Shown here one piece after another: positions 37,992-52,026 of a stretch of 64,000 nucleotides of DNA; positions within the stretch are counted from its first letter, which is position 1, and each line of letters starts with the position of its first letter. A program made the position numbers and the translations under genes. Origin of the DNA: Varroa destructor. Its lineage: Eukaryota > Arthropoda > Arachnida > Mesostigmata > Varroidae. The stretch covers positions 45,403,955 to 45,467,954 of the forward strand of contig NW_019211456.1 in NCBI RefSeq assembly GCF_002443255.2, given 5' to 3'. The notes under the pieces are model-generated. The model did no database searches. It saw only the letters and a list, made by a program, of their open reading frames with translations, and was not told where the DNA came from.

Positions 37992-40900
37992 GACGACAGA
38001 ATTTCGTATCGAATCTACTTGACGCTGCAAGGAAATCCTCGTACAGATTATTCGATTTACCCTAATTGCCTCTGAGGAGTTGTTACCAATTAGTTTAGTA
38101 CGTAAGCGTAGGGTAGCTTGAATAAGCTTTGCTCGATTGTCAACGCTTGGAAGCCGTTATACGTGAATCGTTAGCCAGTAGGATAAGGCGTCCTTAAAAA
38201 CCGTTATTACCCGCCTGTAATTATTTACCTTTATCCTTATTTGTTTGAATTTATTTGAACTATGACGTTGGCCACAGTGGCAAGTTGCGGCATAGAAATC
38301 GTGTAAAACAAGCGTCAGCAAAGCCAAGTTCGACTGAATCTTCCTCACCGGCTTTGGAGTTTTTGATATGCCAGAGGATACGACCCCTTGCTATGCTATC
38401 ACAGTTTGAGCCAGCTAGTCGGCTGAGCTGCCACATGTCCTAACGGGACATCTATAGGCATGTTCGGCACATGAAACTGTTTCAAATATATACGCCAAAT
38501 ATGTTCTTTGAGTCGAAAATGTCGACACGTTTAATGTACGATACGTTAATACTGAACAGTGTCGTCCTCTTTCTAGAAGTCGAATTTTGAAAACGAGCAT
38601 TTCTCTGTGCTTCGCTATATCTTTGATTCGACATTTGTTATATATAAAGCCACAATCGTACATAGGGGAAACACTTGTAGCATGAAGCAGTCTATCCATT
38701 GCTGTCAGATAGTTTTTGCCCTTTGATTTTTAACCAATATTTTTACGTTAGCTATCGCCACCGTCAGACCGCTGGTAATTGTGCAAACAGCGACGATAAT
38801 TTGATCTCAACAAATGCACAAGTTGCCGACCAGCGAAATCCATGACGAGTGTTAATGGCAATACAAAGTTGACTAAATAAGGGTGGAGCGACCCTGTTCT
38901 GCGTAGCCCCGTGCAGATGTGGGCGAACGGTAATCAGACCTGTCATCTTGCTGACGCATCTTCGCCGAAAAATTTAAACGCATGCCTAGACAAATTTAAT
39001 CATTGATTAATTACATATAATAAATTATATAATCATAATAAAAACTGCTTCATGTCAGCATTGCGCCGTGTAAGTGGTTAGCGATTGTTAAATATTCGGT
39101 GCGCCTTTAGTTACTTTCTAACCGGTTCCCGCGTAAAATCGGCAGGCGTCATCTCGTAGCAAGCAAATCTGTCAGTCTCATTGCGTTCCAGTATAGGCGT
39201 ACCCTATACTGAAAGGGCTAGTATTGCTCAGAGATCAATTGTCTCTCACCCATTTATCCACGCCAACCGATAGATATATATCAAAATGACCTCTGCGTAC
39301 AAGACCGACAATATCTATCAATGCTGCATTTGCATTGACGAATCATGATAGTTAGCGCGAAGCTGGCTAAAAATTCTTCATTTACTTGTTTGCACAACGT
39401 AACGGGCTAGTTGTGATGATGATCCGGAAACGGTGTACCGCCAAATTCAAATAAGACTAACAAATGATTTTAATGATACAAGGGTTTGATGAGGGCTGGC
39501 CAGCGTGCGCCGTAGTAGATAAACATTCCGCAAAATGGATTAGAACGACCAGACAGTTTATCCGCGAATTGTGCCAAGAATTATATTGAACTAAACGATA
39601 TTTGCGAGCATCAGAATTCGAGATTCTCGACGACAAAGCCTCGTGTACAGTTCAATGTTTAATCAACCCAACGAAAGCTGCTTTGTGAATGCAGCTCGAT
39701 ATGATCGTGCATCGAATAGCTTCACTCCAAAATGCTCATTCCCATGCGTCTGATCTGGGTCGGCACTGCACGGGGAAGTTGACTTAACGTTGCTGGGAAA
39801 ATAATTCATCGTAGCTTAACGTCAAGGGCAATGCTGGCGTAATTTATAGAACAAGAAAAAATAATACTTTCTTTATCGCCCAAAGCAATCAGTAAGTGTT
39901 CGAGTATACATTGAAATATATGGTAGATTACAGCGAAATACTTTGTCCGGAGTTTAGGTCTGCTACTTACAGAACAGATGTGGTTTTAATATGATTGGTA
40001 CATAGATTGTGATACGGATTGGTACATGAGTACTGCCCGTTAACTTCAAATGTTATTTTTCTCTTTTACGTACATCACATTCATTCACTTCGATTCATGG
40101 TTCAAAGGCAGTGTATTCTTCCGGCTAGCTTTTGAGAGTAAACTTTCCGGCAAACAACTTACGAATGGACGGAGAAGATGAGACTTTTAAATCCAATATA
40201 TTCTATAAAAAAGATCAAAGTATTTCCCAAGCTGAACGAAAAGCATTAGTAAACGGTATCTTATTGTCTCTCAACGTAACGATCTGTAATGAAAAGCCAC
40301 GATAACACATCATGTCACCGAATTTTTATTTGTGTCAGGAAGTGATGTCTCCACAAGAAATAATGGCTGGCCCCAAAGCATACGCCTAAATACAGAGTCG
40401 AACCAAATCTCTATTCGACAAATAGCATAATGCGTGTTTTGTGAAGCTGGAAAAATCTCGTACACTGGGAAATGGTCCGGCAGAACGAAATGATCTATAA
40501 TGCTCTGTATGTCTCATTTGCAGCAAACAAACGAGGTTATGCAGTCGAAAAGATCGATGCACAAAATCGAATCGACCCTCTCCACGAGGATAATAAAAGA
40601 AGTCGACTTCGCGTCAAAGTCTCCCCATTTTTATGATCACTGGCAAATAAAATTTGTAGCATTACACTTGGCAGTGAAGAGGGTCTCAAAAGATAGCTGA
40701 ACGACTTCTGCGGTACGAAATTTGAAACTTTCCTGAGAGACGAAAAAATGGTGGGAGACATAAGCGATGGTCGTAGAAAATGAGGCTTAACGCATGATGA
40801 ATGATTTTATTGTTCTAATAAGCGTATAATTCTGTACTTTTTATTAGCCGAAAACTGCTCGTCTGCTAACCTACACGAATCTTTAGGCGCAAATCTTTAT

Positions 40901-41769
40901 GATCTATCGGAACGAGCCACTGTCCAGTTTAATACGGTTTACAGCTTCGTATCAGATGGTCCCTGGTTCGACTTCGTCTTGTTCTGATCTTGTGACATCA
41001 ACAAGGTCGGATCAAACGATAGCTTGGATTAATGCTAGATCTCAGATTATGCGATTGTGCCTGTGATTGGAAGGACCATAAATATTATATATAGAAGGTT
41101 ATTAACTCAGAGGTGCGTCGTAATTAAGTGGCTTCAGTAACCAAATATTTGCCTACTCATCTGAGGGACACGTTGTTGTCTAGGCTCGAACCCGGGTATA
41201 GAGAAACAGGTTTCGTTCGTGCTTGGAGCCAACCGTCTAATGGAATGCCTAACGCCGATGCCGCAGGTAAAATTCAAAACATAAAGGCTAAATCTAGACC
41301 ATCCGTAATATGTTTCTTAAGCAAATGTTTTACGCATAGGTTAGAGCTAGGAAAATGTAGCTAGATAATATATTTGGGAGGCCACTGGGCTATCGATTAA
41401 CAGTATACTCCTTTTAGTCAGGAAAATAACTCTTATTTCATTTTTAAATTATTGCGCTAGTTTAAATGCGGGGTTCACATCAATTTATCGGAGTCATCTA
41501 GATGAACACTGGCACCGGCATAGAAACAGGACTCCATGCCAGTTTAGCATGGATATTGAGCAGCTGGTATGGCTTAAAATTTCAAATGTCGCAAGTCCAT
41601 GCTCTACGGCTGTTCTTGATATCTGAATATACACGCGTGAACGTCTTTTGAGGAGATTTGTGAAAAATATCATTTTAATTTTAAATTCGCTTTATTTAAT
41701 AAACATATGCTTGGTTAGAAATAAAGACCTATCAGCAGCTCATTACTATGTAATGCACAACGTATGTTA

Positions 41770-41964
41770 TTAAATAAAAGTAAAGTAAAATTTTTCTTTA
41801 TCACTTGTATGGCAGATGTGGTACGCGGTATCGTGCGGTGCTCGCAACCCGTCTGCGGTATAAGCGTAGTCGGACACGTTCGTGCAGCAAACAAAACCCG
41901 GCTTACAGGCAGACAAGTGTTGGACTACATCAAAATCAGACACGCATGATTCACGTTGCCACAT
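41770..41964 (-). CDS. Possible cysteine-rich exon, unrecognised
   Basis: A 64-codon frame from ATG 41964 contains ESCVSDF, SACKPGFVCC and YHICH. The C-x12-C-x5-CC spacing is like that of small secreted disulfide domains. Codons end often in C or G over about 41,830-41,960. There is no clear acceptor upstream and no signal peptide, so this is weak. Confidence 0.15.
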   Translation of the reverse strand: MWQRESCVSDFDVVQHLSACKPGFVCCTNVSDYAYTADGLRAPHDTAYHICHTSDKEKFYFTFI

Positions 41965-42300
41965 TGCATCAGCATCATCGTTAGTGCTGCCCCTTCTATC
42001 ATTCGTACCTTCATTATAACCGATAATACTATAATTAAGTTAAGATACGCACACACAGACATACGATCATATGGAAAAGTTCAAATACGCCAAAATTGAA
42101 TGGGAATGACAACAACCACGATCTTACAACCGCAACCCCCATTTGCTTCCACTTGAAATCAAATAGCGGACGGTAACTAGCGCCTGTAGTTGATAAAGAA
42201 GTCAACTTAAAACCGACTCGTAAGCGATGAGCCGTTAACAGCACCAATACAACACAAGCCGCAACAAAGCAAAACAAAAACGAAGATCAATACATCATAT

Positions 42301-43640
42301 CATCTATTGTTCGCGTATTGAAGAAGATAAAGAACTTCCTCTTGCTCACTCGATCGCTGGCTGGCCCGCCTGGCTGTTTGCTTGTGCATAGTTTTTCATC
42401 TCATGTTCTGCGGTTCAGCTGCTGCTGCTGTTGTTGCACTTGGCTCGCTCTTGTTGACGGTGGGTCAAAGGTCACGTCCAATCCTCCCTTTCACCCATAG
42501 TCAGTCAGTCAGTCAGTCCGTCCGTCCGTCCGTCCGTCCGTCCGTCGCAATACATTGCGTTGCGATACGACGTAATGCAATGCAATGGGGACAACAACAG
42601 GTCTGCCGACGACAGCATCAGCAGCACAAGCGAAATCCATTTTGACGTTCGGCCTCGCTGCTGCGGCGGCAGTTATCGCTAATTCTGCAAATGCTCTCTC
42701 TGCGGTTATAATGAATATCGAGACAAACAGATGTATATGTATCGACGCCCATATATACGACAATATATAAATACGACCACTGCGCAACCGTACAACAACA
42801 TGTACACACACACGGCATGGCGGTACAGGCGGGTATAAATCCTGCTGCAGCGACAGTACGCTAGAAATTTGCCAAATGGAGACTAAACAGACGAATAGAA
42901 ACCGCGAGTAGAATTGCGCCCCCACGAGTTGTTCTTCCCTATACAGCGCTGTACTCTTTCAATCGCTCGGCTTAGCGCGACGCCTTAATAGCTTCTATCG
43001 TCGATGACCAAGAAAAAGGGCGACCGAAGCAAGGCGATCAACGGGGAGAGGATATTAGAGAGCCTGTTACAAACCACGTCATCACGATCATCATCCGAAT
43101 TGGCAGCGACGGGAACAGGAACACGCATCAGATGATGATGCTGACGTTGTTCCAGTCGTATTTCCACTGGCATTTTAGGGACGACGATAATGAAGTGACT
43201 TCTCCTATAGCGTGGCTTTTCATGGGCTTGTACGTAGGGACGACGCGCGCCTGTTTGAACAGTCTGTGACTACAGGGTTCGCAAAGAACGCTCTACCACC
43301 ACTGCCACCACAACAACTATAAGGCAATGTCGACAACAACAGCAGCAGCGATGACTCTCCTAGAAATAGTCACTGTGAATTGACATTCCCGTAGTTGTCG
43401 TCATCAGAGACACTGCGCGGTTCGCGCTTAGACAGAAGCGTCAGCCGTGTCGGCAACACTGGCGCAGTACAGGACCGGCATCGTCCTACCGGTTTCTTGG
43501 CGCCACGGCGACTCTAGATACCGTTGTTGAAACGACGGCCAGAGCAGCAGCAGCAACAGCAAAATCCAGAGATAGGAACATCGCGTTCGGCTAACGCAGA
43601 GCTTCGAACGAGCTACGACAGGAAGCAATGTATAAAATAA
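42301..43640. other. CpG- and trinucleotide-rich island, function unknown
   Basis: About 1.3 kb of GC-rich DNA inside AT-rich intergenic sequence, with CTG/CAG clusters and a compound tetranucleotide repeat. Composition resembles the regions just upstream of the M16 and APC1 genes, so it could be a promoter or 5' exon of an unrecognised transcript. The open frames give no recognisable protein. Confidence 0.35.
42500..42546. repeat. Compound tetranucleotide microsatellite (TCAG)n(TCCG)n
   Basis: About four TCAG units pass directly into about seven TCCG units, differing by an A-to-C change, as expected if one array mutated from the other. Confidence 0.9.
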
Positions 43641-44933
43641 TCGTCCTGATACAGTTCATAATCGCATTTACTTAAAAAAAGCAAAGGGCAAAAATGTAAC
43701 TTTGATAAATGGTCATCCGACTGATGTCAATGGATGCAGCAACGACGGATAATGGAAATGGTAAAACCACACCTATGTAAGCTAGCACAAGTACAACTAA
43801 ATGCCGTTTACAGGCATGTTCTAATTGATCTTCAGGTCTGTGCGTTGACATTCGTGTTTTGTATTCGCTTAATAAAAACCTTTATGGATATATAAGCGTG
43901 GCTCATGGTTTAAATAATAAATATTAGGTTGATAGACAAGTTATGCATATTTTATCTATTGCCCTAATACCACTATAGAAATGGTGTTAAAGAGCTCTTC
44001 GTGTTTTGTTATGAGGCTGTTTTTATCGCTATCGTTCAGTGTCTTCACTTTAGTCTTTAGTAACTCTCAAGTTGGGTAACAAAGTGTATTTCGAACTTTT
44101 CTAGCACTTTTTCCAATGTCCGAAGCCGTCAGACAACCCAGGATATTTGTCCCGAGTGTGGTGAATATCACATAGTTGGAAGATCTGGTCTTACCTGAAA
44201 ATTATGCTCTTTGAACAGTGGTTCAAGGCGACCCTTAGCAGATTCAGGAGGCTAAGTGGGTTGCTCGGGCCTTAAAAGCTATCTTTTCTAACTTAGCAGG
44301 CCACTTTTGAGCCGTCGCATCGGCTATAGAGCTCTCGTCGTATAGGTCAAATCTTTCCCGGGTTCCTGTAGTCCTTTGACATTGGTAAAAAACGAACGAG
44401 ACGTGTCAAGGATGCTACTTTTAGCACCCGAGATAGCTATTCTTAGAGCCCTGAATGATCAGGATAAGCAAATGAACTATGAGAAAACGGCAAGCACGAA
44501 CAAAAAATTGACATTATTGGGGTACTAATATGACACCGGTGCATATTTTTTTCGGCATATACTATCATATTTTTTTGACAGATCGATGTTAAACGCCATT
44601 GAATAGATCCGGAAAAGTACTTAAATAAAAAGAAATTTAAAATACGTACATATCATATTCCAGATTATTATGATACCTGCGGTGAATATATAGGGAAAGT
44701 TTTTAGAATTAAGGGGTATTTCATTAACCTGTTTGTCAGCACCATCGAATAAACTTAATCGAATATTATTTCTGCATAAACGACATGACAAAGCTAATCA
44801 ACATACCCCTGTTTCCCTCGCTACCCCTCTTTCCGCATTTGCTCTGCTAATTTTGAATTGACCGCTGTAATAAGTGTATCACTTAAAACCACTACTATGA
44901 AAAGCCATATTACACTATAACAATGCTATCCAG

Positions 44934-44980
44934 TAACATGCTGATATTTAGTTTATTTTTAACCTAATATCAGCATGTTA
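44934..44980. repeat. 15-bp perfect stem, 17-nt loop
   Basis: TAACATGCTGATATT is repeated inverted as AATATCAGCATGTTA. Too short to assign to a family. Confidence 0.8.
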
Positions 44981-47900
44981 ATTGTTAATTAATTTATTTC
45001 TAATTAATTCAAGGTAGTTGAATTCAGTTAAACTAGCCAACATAACCGGTAGGTCAAAATAGGCTCAATCATTGAAAACTAGACTTCACAATTACTGCTC
45101 GGCAACCATATAACTATGGTTGACTAGACAACGTACGGGGACACAGCGTTTCATTACGCCGTAGCCACTAATTATATTATACAATGCACTGAACATGAAG
45201 GAACATTGAAAAATGGAAAAAAAATACGTAGTAATTAATATGTAGTAATTCATTTTCTAGTAGCAAAACGATTTTTTTTAATCATTTTTGTGACGCCATC
45301 TAGTCTTACGATAATTACCATTTGTTCTAATGGTACAAAAGTGTCGAGCCAGTAAAATAAATTTTTCTTTCTGGCTCAGCTTTGAAGCTCTACCGTATGT
45401 TGTGTCTGCTATGACACGCGTTTCTGTTAAGCATTCCTATCACAATGGATACTTTTAGTAAAAACACGTGCGCGCAGTTACAATACAAGGATTAATACAC
45501 AAGTGTGTGCTTATTCTATGCAGTTTAGTAAGAACGTAATGCTAGACGGAGTTCGTAGTTACAGTTTGACTCTTGGTTGAATGTCAAACCATCATAGCAT
45601 ATTGTAAGCGGCTGAAACGTATCGTTATTTTAAGTGACTACTGCCTAAGCATTTAGGACTACTAAGATGCGAGATTCTGGCTCGGACCATGCATACATGA
45701 TTTTTTTTGCGCCGAGTCAATGTTTTCGACTCTACTTCGTTTGCCAACTGTTTATTTTTGTTGTGGCGCAAGATCGAAGCATTTTCTCACAGCAAATAGA
45801 AGGCGATACTACCGCTATTTACAGCCGTTGTTGTTGTACCAGCAATTGCAATGGCAGAAATTTCAACATAATTCTCTTAACAAAATGCACATGATAATGC
45901 TCCGCTCTGCTGCGCACCACCCGAATCTCACCACTTCACATAAACTACTAATATAAGACAGATATGCACCTATAAATATATATGTACGCACTTGCTCCTG
46001 CCGAATATCGCTGGTTTCTGTGTTCCCACGTGTGTATTCACATGTATGTGACGTATGTATTATGTAAAAATGTATGTTTTACAAAAACAGATGATGTGAC
46101 TTGTCAGCAGTGAAAGCGAAACATAATATTACCATATAAAGAAAGTGCAGAAGCAGTGATACAGCCAAAGGAGACCAGGGCCGTTGAAGCAGGCGGTTAG
46201 ATCGGGCCCCTTAAAATATGAAAGACGCGAGGCATAAAAGTTGCGTTGGAAATTTATAGCTCGCAAGAACCGATGAAGATTCTGAGATACATTGAAGATT
46301 CAGTAAAAAATAATAACATGCAATTCTCATGCCAACTAAGGGAGACACTGAGTGGATAAGAAGACAGAGTGGGGAAATAAATAAAAAAGATCAGATGAAA
46401 CAATCACAGGTGTTCTGCTGCGGCGGACAACGGGCTCAGTTTACCAATATTGAGCATATATCTCTCCTTGTAACATATGTGTAGATTATGTGTCTTTGTA
46501 TGCCTACATTTATGAACTGAGTGGCAATTCCATTGATGCAACGCCATAGCAGGCATACGTGATGACCCGTATGGATTAACTCGACCATATGGGTTACAAA
46601 AGTAAGAAATTAGTAGACCATCAAGCCAGTAAGAAGAAACCAGGATTTTACCTTTCAATAGGCTTTTTTTTTTATATGGATTCATGCAAAAAGATGTTCA
46701 GTTTTTAATGCTAACTGACACACATAACACACTATCATAACGCACACGGTAGCTTAGTATATACCGTTAAAGTATTATTGGGTTTAGACTTGAACACTTG
46801 AGTCTTCAGCGGATATTTCTGCCGGCTTACCAAGACAAAATAAGTATTGGGTTGGATGTGTTACCTAACGTCGTATGGAACTGTCCGATTTTAATAAACA
46901 AAAAATTCCTTTTACTTCGGATTCACGTGCATCACGCTTGTGTTTTTATCCTGGTTTTTAGTAATTCGTTGATGTCTGGCAATCGTTCAAGAATTGTATA
47001 GCTAGTAAACTAGTCTTGCTTAGTTCATACGGGTAGACTAATAACAATTAGATCTATAAAATTTTATAACGAACATGTATGCTTATATTTACAAATAGGT
47101 CTCTGACGGTCTTTTGGTGTATATGCCTATGGGCAAGTCAGGAACGGGTTAAACCGTATAATGTAATTCCCTAAGTCATTTAGCGCATGTCTGTTATCCT
47201 ATCATTCACTTACAGTTGCATGTTTTAACTACGATAATTTTGATTTAAAGGCCAGAAAAGGGTAAGATCTATGGCAGTCTACATAGAATGATGTTTAGCA
47301 GCGCAATAACTAAAAACAGTGGGATAAAAATGTTGTCATTTTCTAGATATTTGATTACCTTCCCAGCAATCAACAAACGACACTTAAATAAAAAAAAAAG
47401 CCAAGGTCAGCAATTATCAATACTAAGATTGATTTTCGGTGAAACACAAGCCAAACAACGATAAAAACGAACGGTACAATATTTAATAATGCCATTCGTC
47501 GTGTTCATTAACCATGTATCGTTCTTTAAAGCCTAACTGTAAAGCTTATATTTATGCAGAAATGTATGTATCGTTCTACGAGAAATTTGAAGAAAAACTG
47601 CTAGGTATCGGGGATAAGTTTTCTAGGATGTTTTACGGTAACTAGTAAGTCCTAACCTTACGTGTTTCTGAGGCAATCAACATGGATAGTTTACATGGAA
47701 TCAGGAGACTCTATTGGCGTGCTGCTATAAATCAAAAAGAGCAATGTGATTACCCAACACAATACAATGAATATAGAGTTGCCTTAAATTATCGCTGAAC
47801 TAGTTTCACTCCTATAATCTGTGCCGACACTTAAAAGTTCTTGATTGACCGTTCAGCAGACGCCTGAAATTTATAAGGCTATTTCCTAGAACCGATTAAA

Positions 47901-49335
47901 TCAAAACAGCACAGAAATCGATAAAGCAACGCAGTTGTTAACATGCTGATAATGATAAGACTGAATAGGATTAACAAAAATAGTTCGTATTTTTCGACTG
48001 GATCGCTCGGTAACACTCGTGACCAGCTCAATCCGTACGCCACAGACATTCAATTCTGTTTTTGATTCTGAATGGGATTAAAATGCAGGAACCGCGAACG
48101 AATATTTTCTACGTAGAATTGCACAAGTGCATAGTTAGTACAGATTTTAACATAAAATTCACACCGAATTCCGTTCGAAATTGAATAGCAATTCCTTGCC
48201 TTTGCGAATATTCTGTGTGTTAAAACTGGAGCGTACATCAATATAAGTACTTTGTTTTCATAAGAAGGGTTTGTTTGAACTCGAAAATTTTCTTGGCAAT
48301 AAAATACCGACTTCCTTATATTTTTTCGATTGTGTTGACTGCTGGTTATTTTTCTCTATAAATTTACAACGACGCATTTGCCTTAACGTGAATTTTCAAT
48401 AAATACTTTATTGCAGACGAACAGCTGGAGTTCTTCTGTGTTTATTTGATGCTTCTATCTTCCTTGTGTCCTTGCAATTGTAGATGTATTTTCATTATGG
48501 CAGGATGTTGCAGATTTCATAACAAACGAAAACGTCAACACGACTAAGACACGAAAAGAAAGAAAACGTCCAATTAGACGACGAATGATAAAGTATAATT
48601 TCTTTGGCTCCACCGTTTTTTGCAAGCGACTTATCCATCTTATCATCGGGTAGAAAAATTGCGGTAAACTTAAATCAGATTGGGAGAAATTAGCTTGTAT
48701 TAAAGGTTCTCGAATTCTAGCCAAAATTTTGATCGAGGCATGCCGAAATATTGAGCCTCGCTCATATGAATATTCTCAGAGATGGGCAAGATATAATGCA
48801 AATAGGCCTCCCGTGGTTTTCACGTGCTACACCCAGAATATCTAGAATTGTACAAAAATTCGCCGACCTATTATCGCCACAACTGTAAACTTTCTTAAAA
48901 AGCCTGTCTCAATTAAAAAAAAAATGTTAAAAATCAAAGTTTAATACAGAATTTTACTATAACTACTTAAAGGCCTCAATAACCTAAAGCAAAGGCATTC
49001 TACGTTATGTTAGACTAGAAGCTATGAGTACACTTAAGGAGATACGGATTGTAGGACATACTGCTTATTGTTTCTTTAAGTCATGCAGGTAATCCCAATC
49101 ACGTGGATCCTGAAGATTATGGGCGCTAAAGCTTTCGTTCGGATCTATTTCTTTTAATTCAGGCCGTGATTGTAGCACAGCAATAAAGTCGTACTGTTGC
49201 GTCACACATCCATCAGGCTCTTCACGAATTCAAATTATTTGCCATCTTCAATAGTTTTCTTTTCGGGCACTGTTTCTTAACAACAAATGTCTTAGATGTC
49301 AATTGCAAGTTTTAGCATAAACTTACCCTGAACCT

Positions 49336-49363
49336 AATACTTCTGAACCCATTCAGAAGTATT
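49336..49363. repeat. 12-bp perfect stem, 4-nt loop
   Basis: AATACTTCTGAA pairs with TTCAGAAGTATT across CCCA. No gene ends beside it, so it is not an obvious processing signal. Confidence 0.75.
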
Positions 49364-51224
49364 ACCGAAGCAGTTTTGTCTTTTGTTTGAAGCTATACTT
49401 TTGCTTGACACTCCTCTAGTAGGTAACACACAACTAACCCATCGCTCGTCTGCGTAAATGCTGTGCTTTAGTTAGGCTTCCTGCAGATAATAGATTTGCA
49501 AATCGTCTCTAGACTACACCATACGTGTTTCTATTTACCATGAACTCAGTTTAAAAGGTACTCAATTTGTATTTCTTTTTTCATTTTTAGCGTTTTTATC
49601 ATTACTTTATAGCATGCGCCGACAGGGGCCACCAAGACTATGCTCTGTCTTGCCTAAAGCTGTCCATGACCACACCAGTTTACTCTTTTGTTTGAAGTTC
49701 TCAGCAGTAGCCACTTTCTCTACAATTTCCGTTCCTAAAATGATTGCGTTGGTAATGAACTGCGGTGGAAGACATTCGTATTTTGTGTTTTCACAAATCT
49801 CCGATGAATTTTACCAGAACAGTTACTCCTGACCAAGACAACCATAATCACTAAGCCCTGATTCTAAACACTGAATTAAATTCTTTCCCATAATTTGATT
49901 ACTCTTATTCCTTTTTTTGTTATTACTGAAAAATAGTCAAAGACTATATAGATATATACTCAATTCTGTTTATTAATAGTACTTGGGCACCCTGAACAGT
50001 TCCGAACAAGCCAATGTTGGCATAAAATGTATATGTCTGTATCTGCTTAAACTGGTACTACCAATAGTTTCCATTGTATCTATTAGCTCGGTCAGCCTGT
50101 CTACACGATTCATGAAACAGCTCCTAAAAGTTAACTACAAATCTTTGACAGAATGTTATATAAAATTGAAGATCTCACAAACATGTCAACTACATGTGGT
50201 CAACAGGACATTCGAACCTACCCCAAAATACTCCACTGTGATATCACATTAATTTAAATTTCCCAAAACAGGTATTTATGAATAATGCGGTGCATGAAAA
50301 AACGTGTTAATGCCCTCGGCCATTTTATTCCGTAGTTTCTGAGCATGGTTTGCCTCATATATGAAGAAGTGAGCTCATTCAAATTGACAAACATCTTTAC
50401 TTCAGTATACAGTCAACGGATGAAGTATGACTACTTATAGCTTAGAACGTTTAATGCTAACATTGTACTAATGGCTGCATAGACGCAGAGTCGAACGCCT
50501 TTCTACTGTCGAGTTGTATTAGCCCTGAAAGATAAAATGTACGCTAGAAGCTCGTTACTTTAAAGTTATTTTTTCTTTTGTCTGTACGCTAAGACCATGA
50601 GGCTAAGTTAAGAATAATGCTGAAGACTTTTTGTTTTTGTTAAGTCGGACGAATTAGGCAAAAGTTGTAGAGAATAAAAAGAAACGCTGTCGAATAGGAT
50701 CTTCACAGGACTGGAAATAATTTGTATATCTGCATCACTTCGGATGTTATGAAACTGTCCCACTATATTTAAAGAGCACGCCGTTCGCTCTGCGAAGGTT
50801 TCACTCTCGGTGACTCTTCGATAACAGTTTTTGTAGACTGCATATAAGACTCATGAAGATAATGAAACTGGAAAAATTCCATTTACCTAATAATGTATCC
50901 GCGAAGATGCTATATTATGCTATTTATGTTAAACATAAGCAATGGCCCATGAATATTACGAATAAAATGAGTAAAATGTTTAATATTTCCATCATACCAA
51001 TGGTACACAAACAAGTGACTTTTATCAACCTTTACAACACTGAATAAATACCTCGTATGGTGATCCTGAAACATAATATGGACAAATGACGACAATACAG
51101 TACTACAATAATAACAACAATAGTATAGGTTTTATATTATTTAGACCGTTTGAGATGTGCAGCCGCCAAATTTCAAGATCTTGGTATATTTGGTATGGAA
51201 TGTTGAGGAAACTATTTTGTGCAC

Positions 51225-52026
51225 TAGGCTGAAAAATAAGTTCCGCATTTTAAAAAAAAACTTTCTGATTTCTCCTGTTTTGCTGTTAAATCAATCGAAA
51301 ACGCTCTTCCTGCTCTATCATCGTGCTGGAATAATACTATGTTAAGAATCCAATTTCAGCTCGAAAGGTCTTCTCAAGGATGGATGTTCCAGGTGAAAAA
51401 AGTGTGGGTTTCGGAACTGACACCAAAATACCGACGAAACAGTTAGGGATATTTGCGTTGTGTATGGTGATAATGCCATCACTAAAACAATGCTCAAGAG
51501 CAGATTACTAAGTTTGAAAACAGTACCGGAACCTGAAGAATGGACGCCGTTCAGGTCGATCAGCTAAGTTTGATGACCACCATGTGGAGGACCTTTGAAG
51601 TAGGACGCACGACAAAAATCTTTATGGAACTGCAAAAGCCTGATTCACTGGTTACTGGTTATTTCCTACGAGTTAGCTAATTGATCGGTGCGTTGATTTG
51701 GTCCAGCTGCATCGTGTCAACAAGGCTATTCAGTAAAGAAGCCCGATGTACGAAATTAGGCCATCCGGCTGTATACCAAGGCGAAGCCACACGCAGTAAA
51801 CATCGTCAAAGTTCCTCTCTCCAACTTCGAATGAGAGATTTTATTGCACTCTCATTGTTCGCACCAACAGACTTCTGCCTTTCCTATTCATTGGGCAATT
51901 ACCTTCGTGGCCCTACCTTCAACACGGATCAAAAACTCAAACCGTGGTTGAAAAGCTTCCCTCAGATGAAACCCGCTGTTTCGTGACAAAGAGGATATAT
52001 ATCATTTGATGGAGAGATGGGAGATA
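51225..52026 (+). mobile_element. Decayed mariner-family transposon, internally deleted
   Basis: Translated pieces in different plus frames match mariner transposase in order: DETVRDICVVYGDNAITKT (51,430-51,490; helix-turn-helix region), GRRSGRSAKFDDHHVEDL (51,543-51,595; linker), then APTDFCLSYSLGNYLRG and TFNTDQKLKPWL (51,861-51,960; C-terminal region) and ERWE near 52,010. Only about 270 bp separate the linker from the C-terminal block where roughly 550 are expected, so most of the DDD catalytic core is deleted. The third catalytic Asp of the usual SPDLAP motif is also lost. TAGGCTGAAAAATAAGTTCC at 51,225 resembles a mariner terminal repeat at a plausible 150 bp before the coding start. 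No matching right end was found. It is inactive. Confidence 0.72.

Larger units (their letters stand above)
27041..42300. other. Intergenic, no recognised gene
   Basis: Mostly AT-rich unique sequence. It holds an ATT repeat (31,142-31,160), AT repeats (34,338-34,355 and 37,960-37,988), a perfect 46-bp hairpin (36,722-36,767) and a tRNA-like A-box (34,279-34,299). It also holds the weak coding candidates listed at 33.4-33.8 and 41.8-42.0 kb. Confidence 0.5.
43641..51224. other. Intergenic, no recognised gene
   Basis: AT-rich. Contains hairpins at 44,934-44,980 and 49,336-49,363. No open frame with coding character was seen. Confidence 0.5.

Noticed and set aside
41185..41215. B-box-like GGGTTCGAGCC on the minus strand
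   Set aside because: No proper A-box or cloverleaf stems in the right spacing, so no tRNA call.
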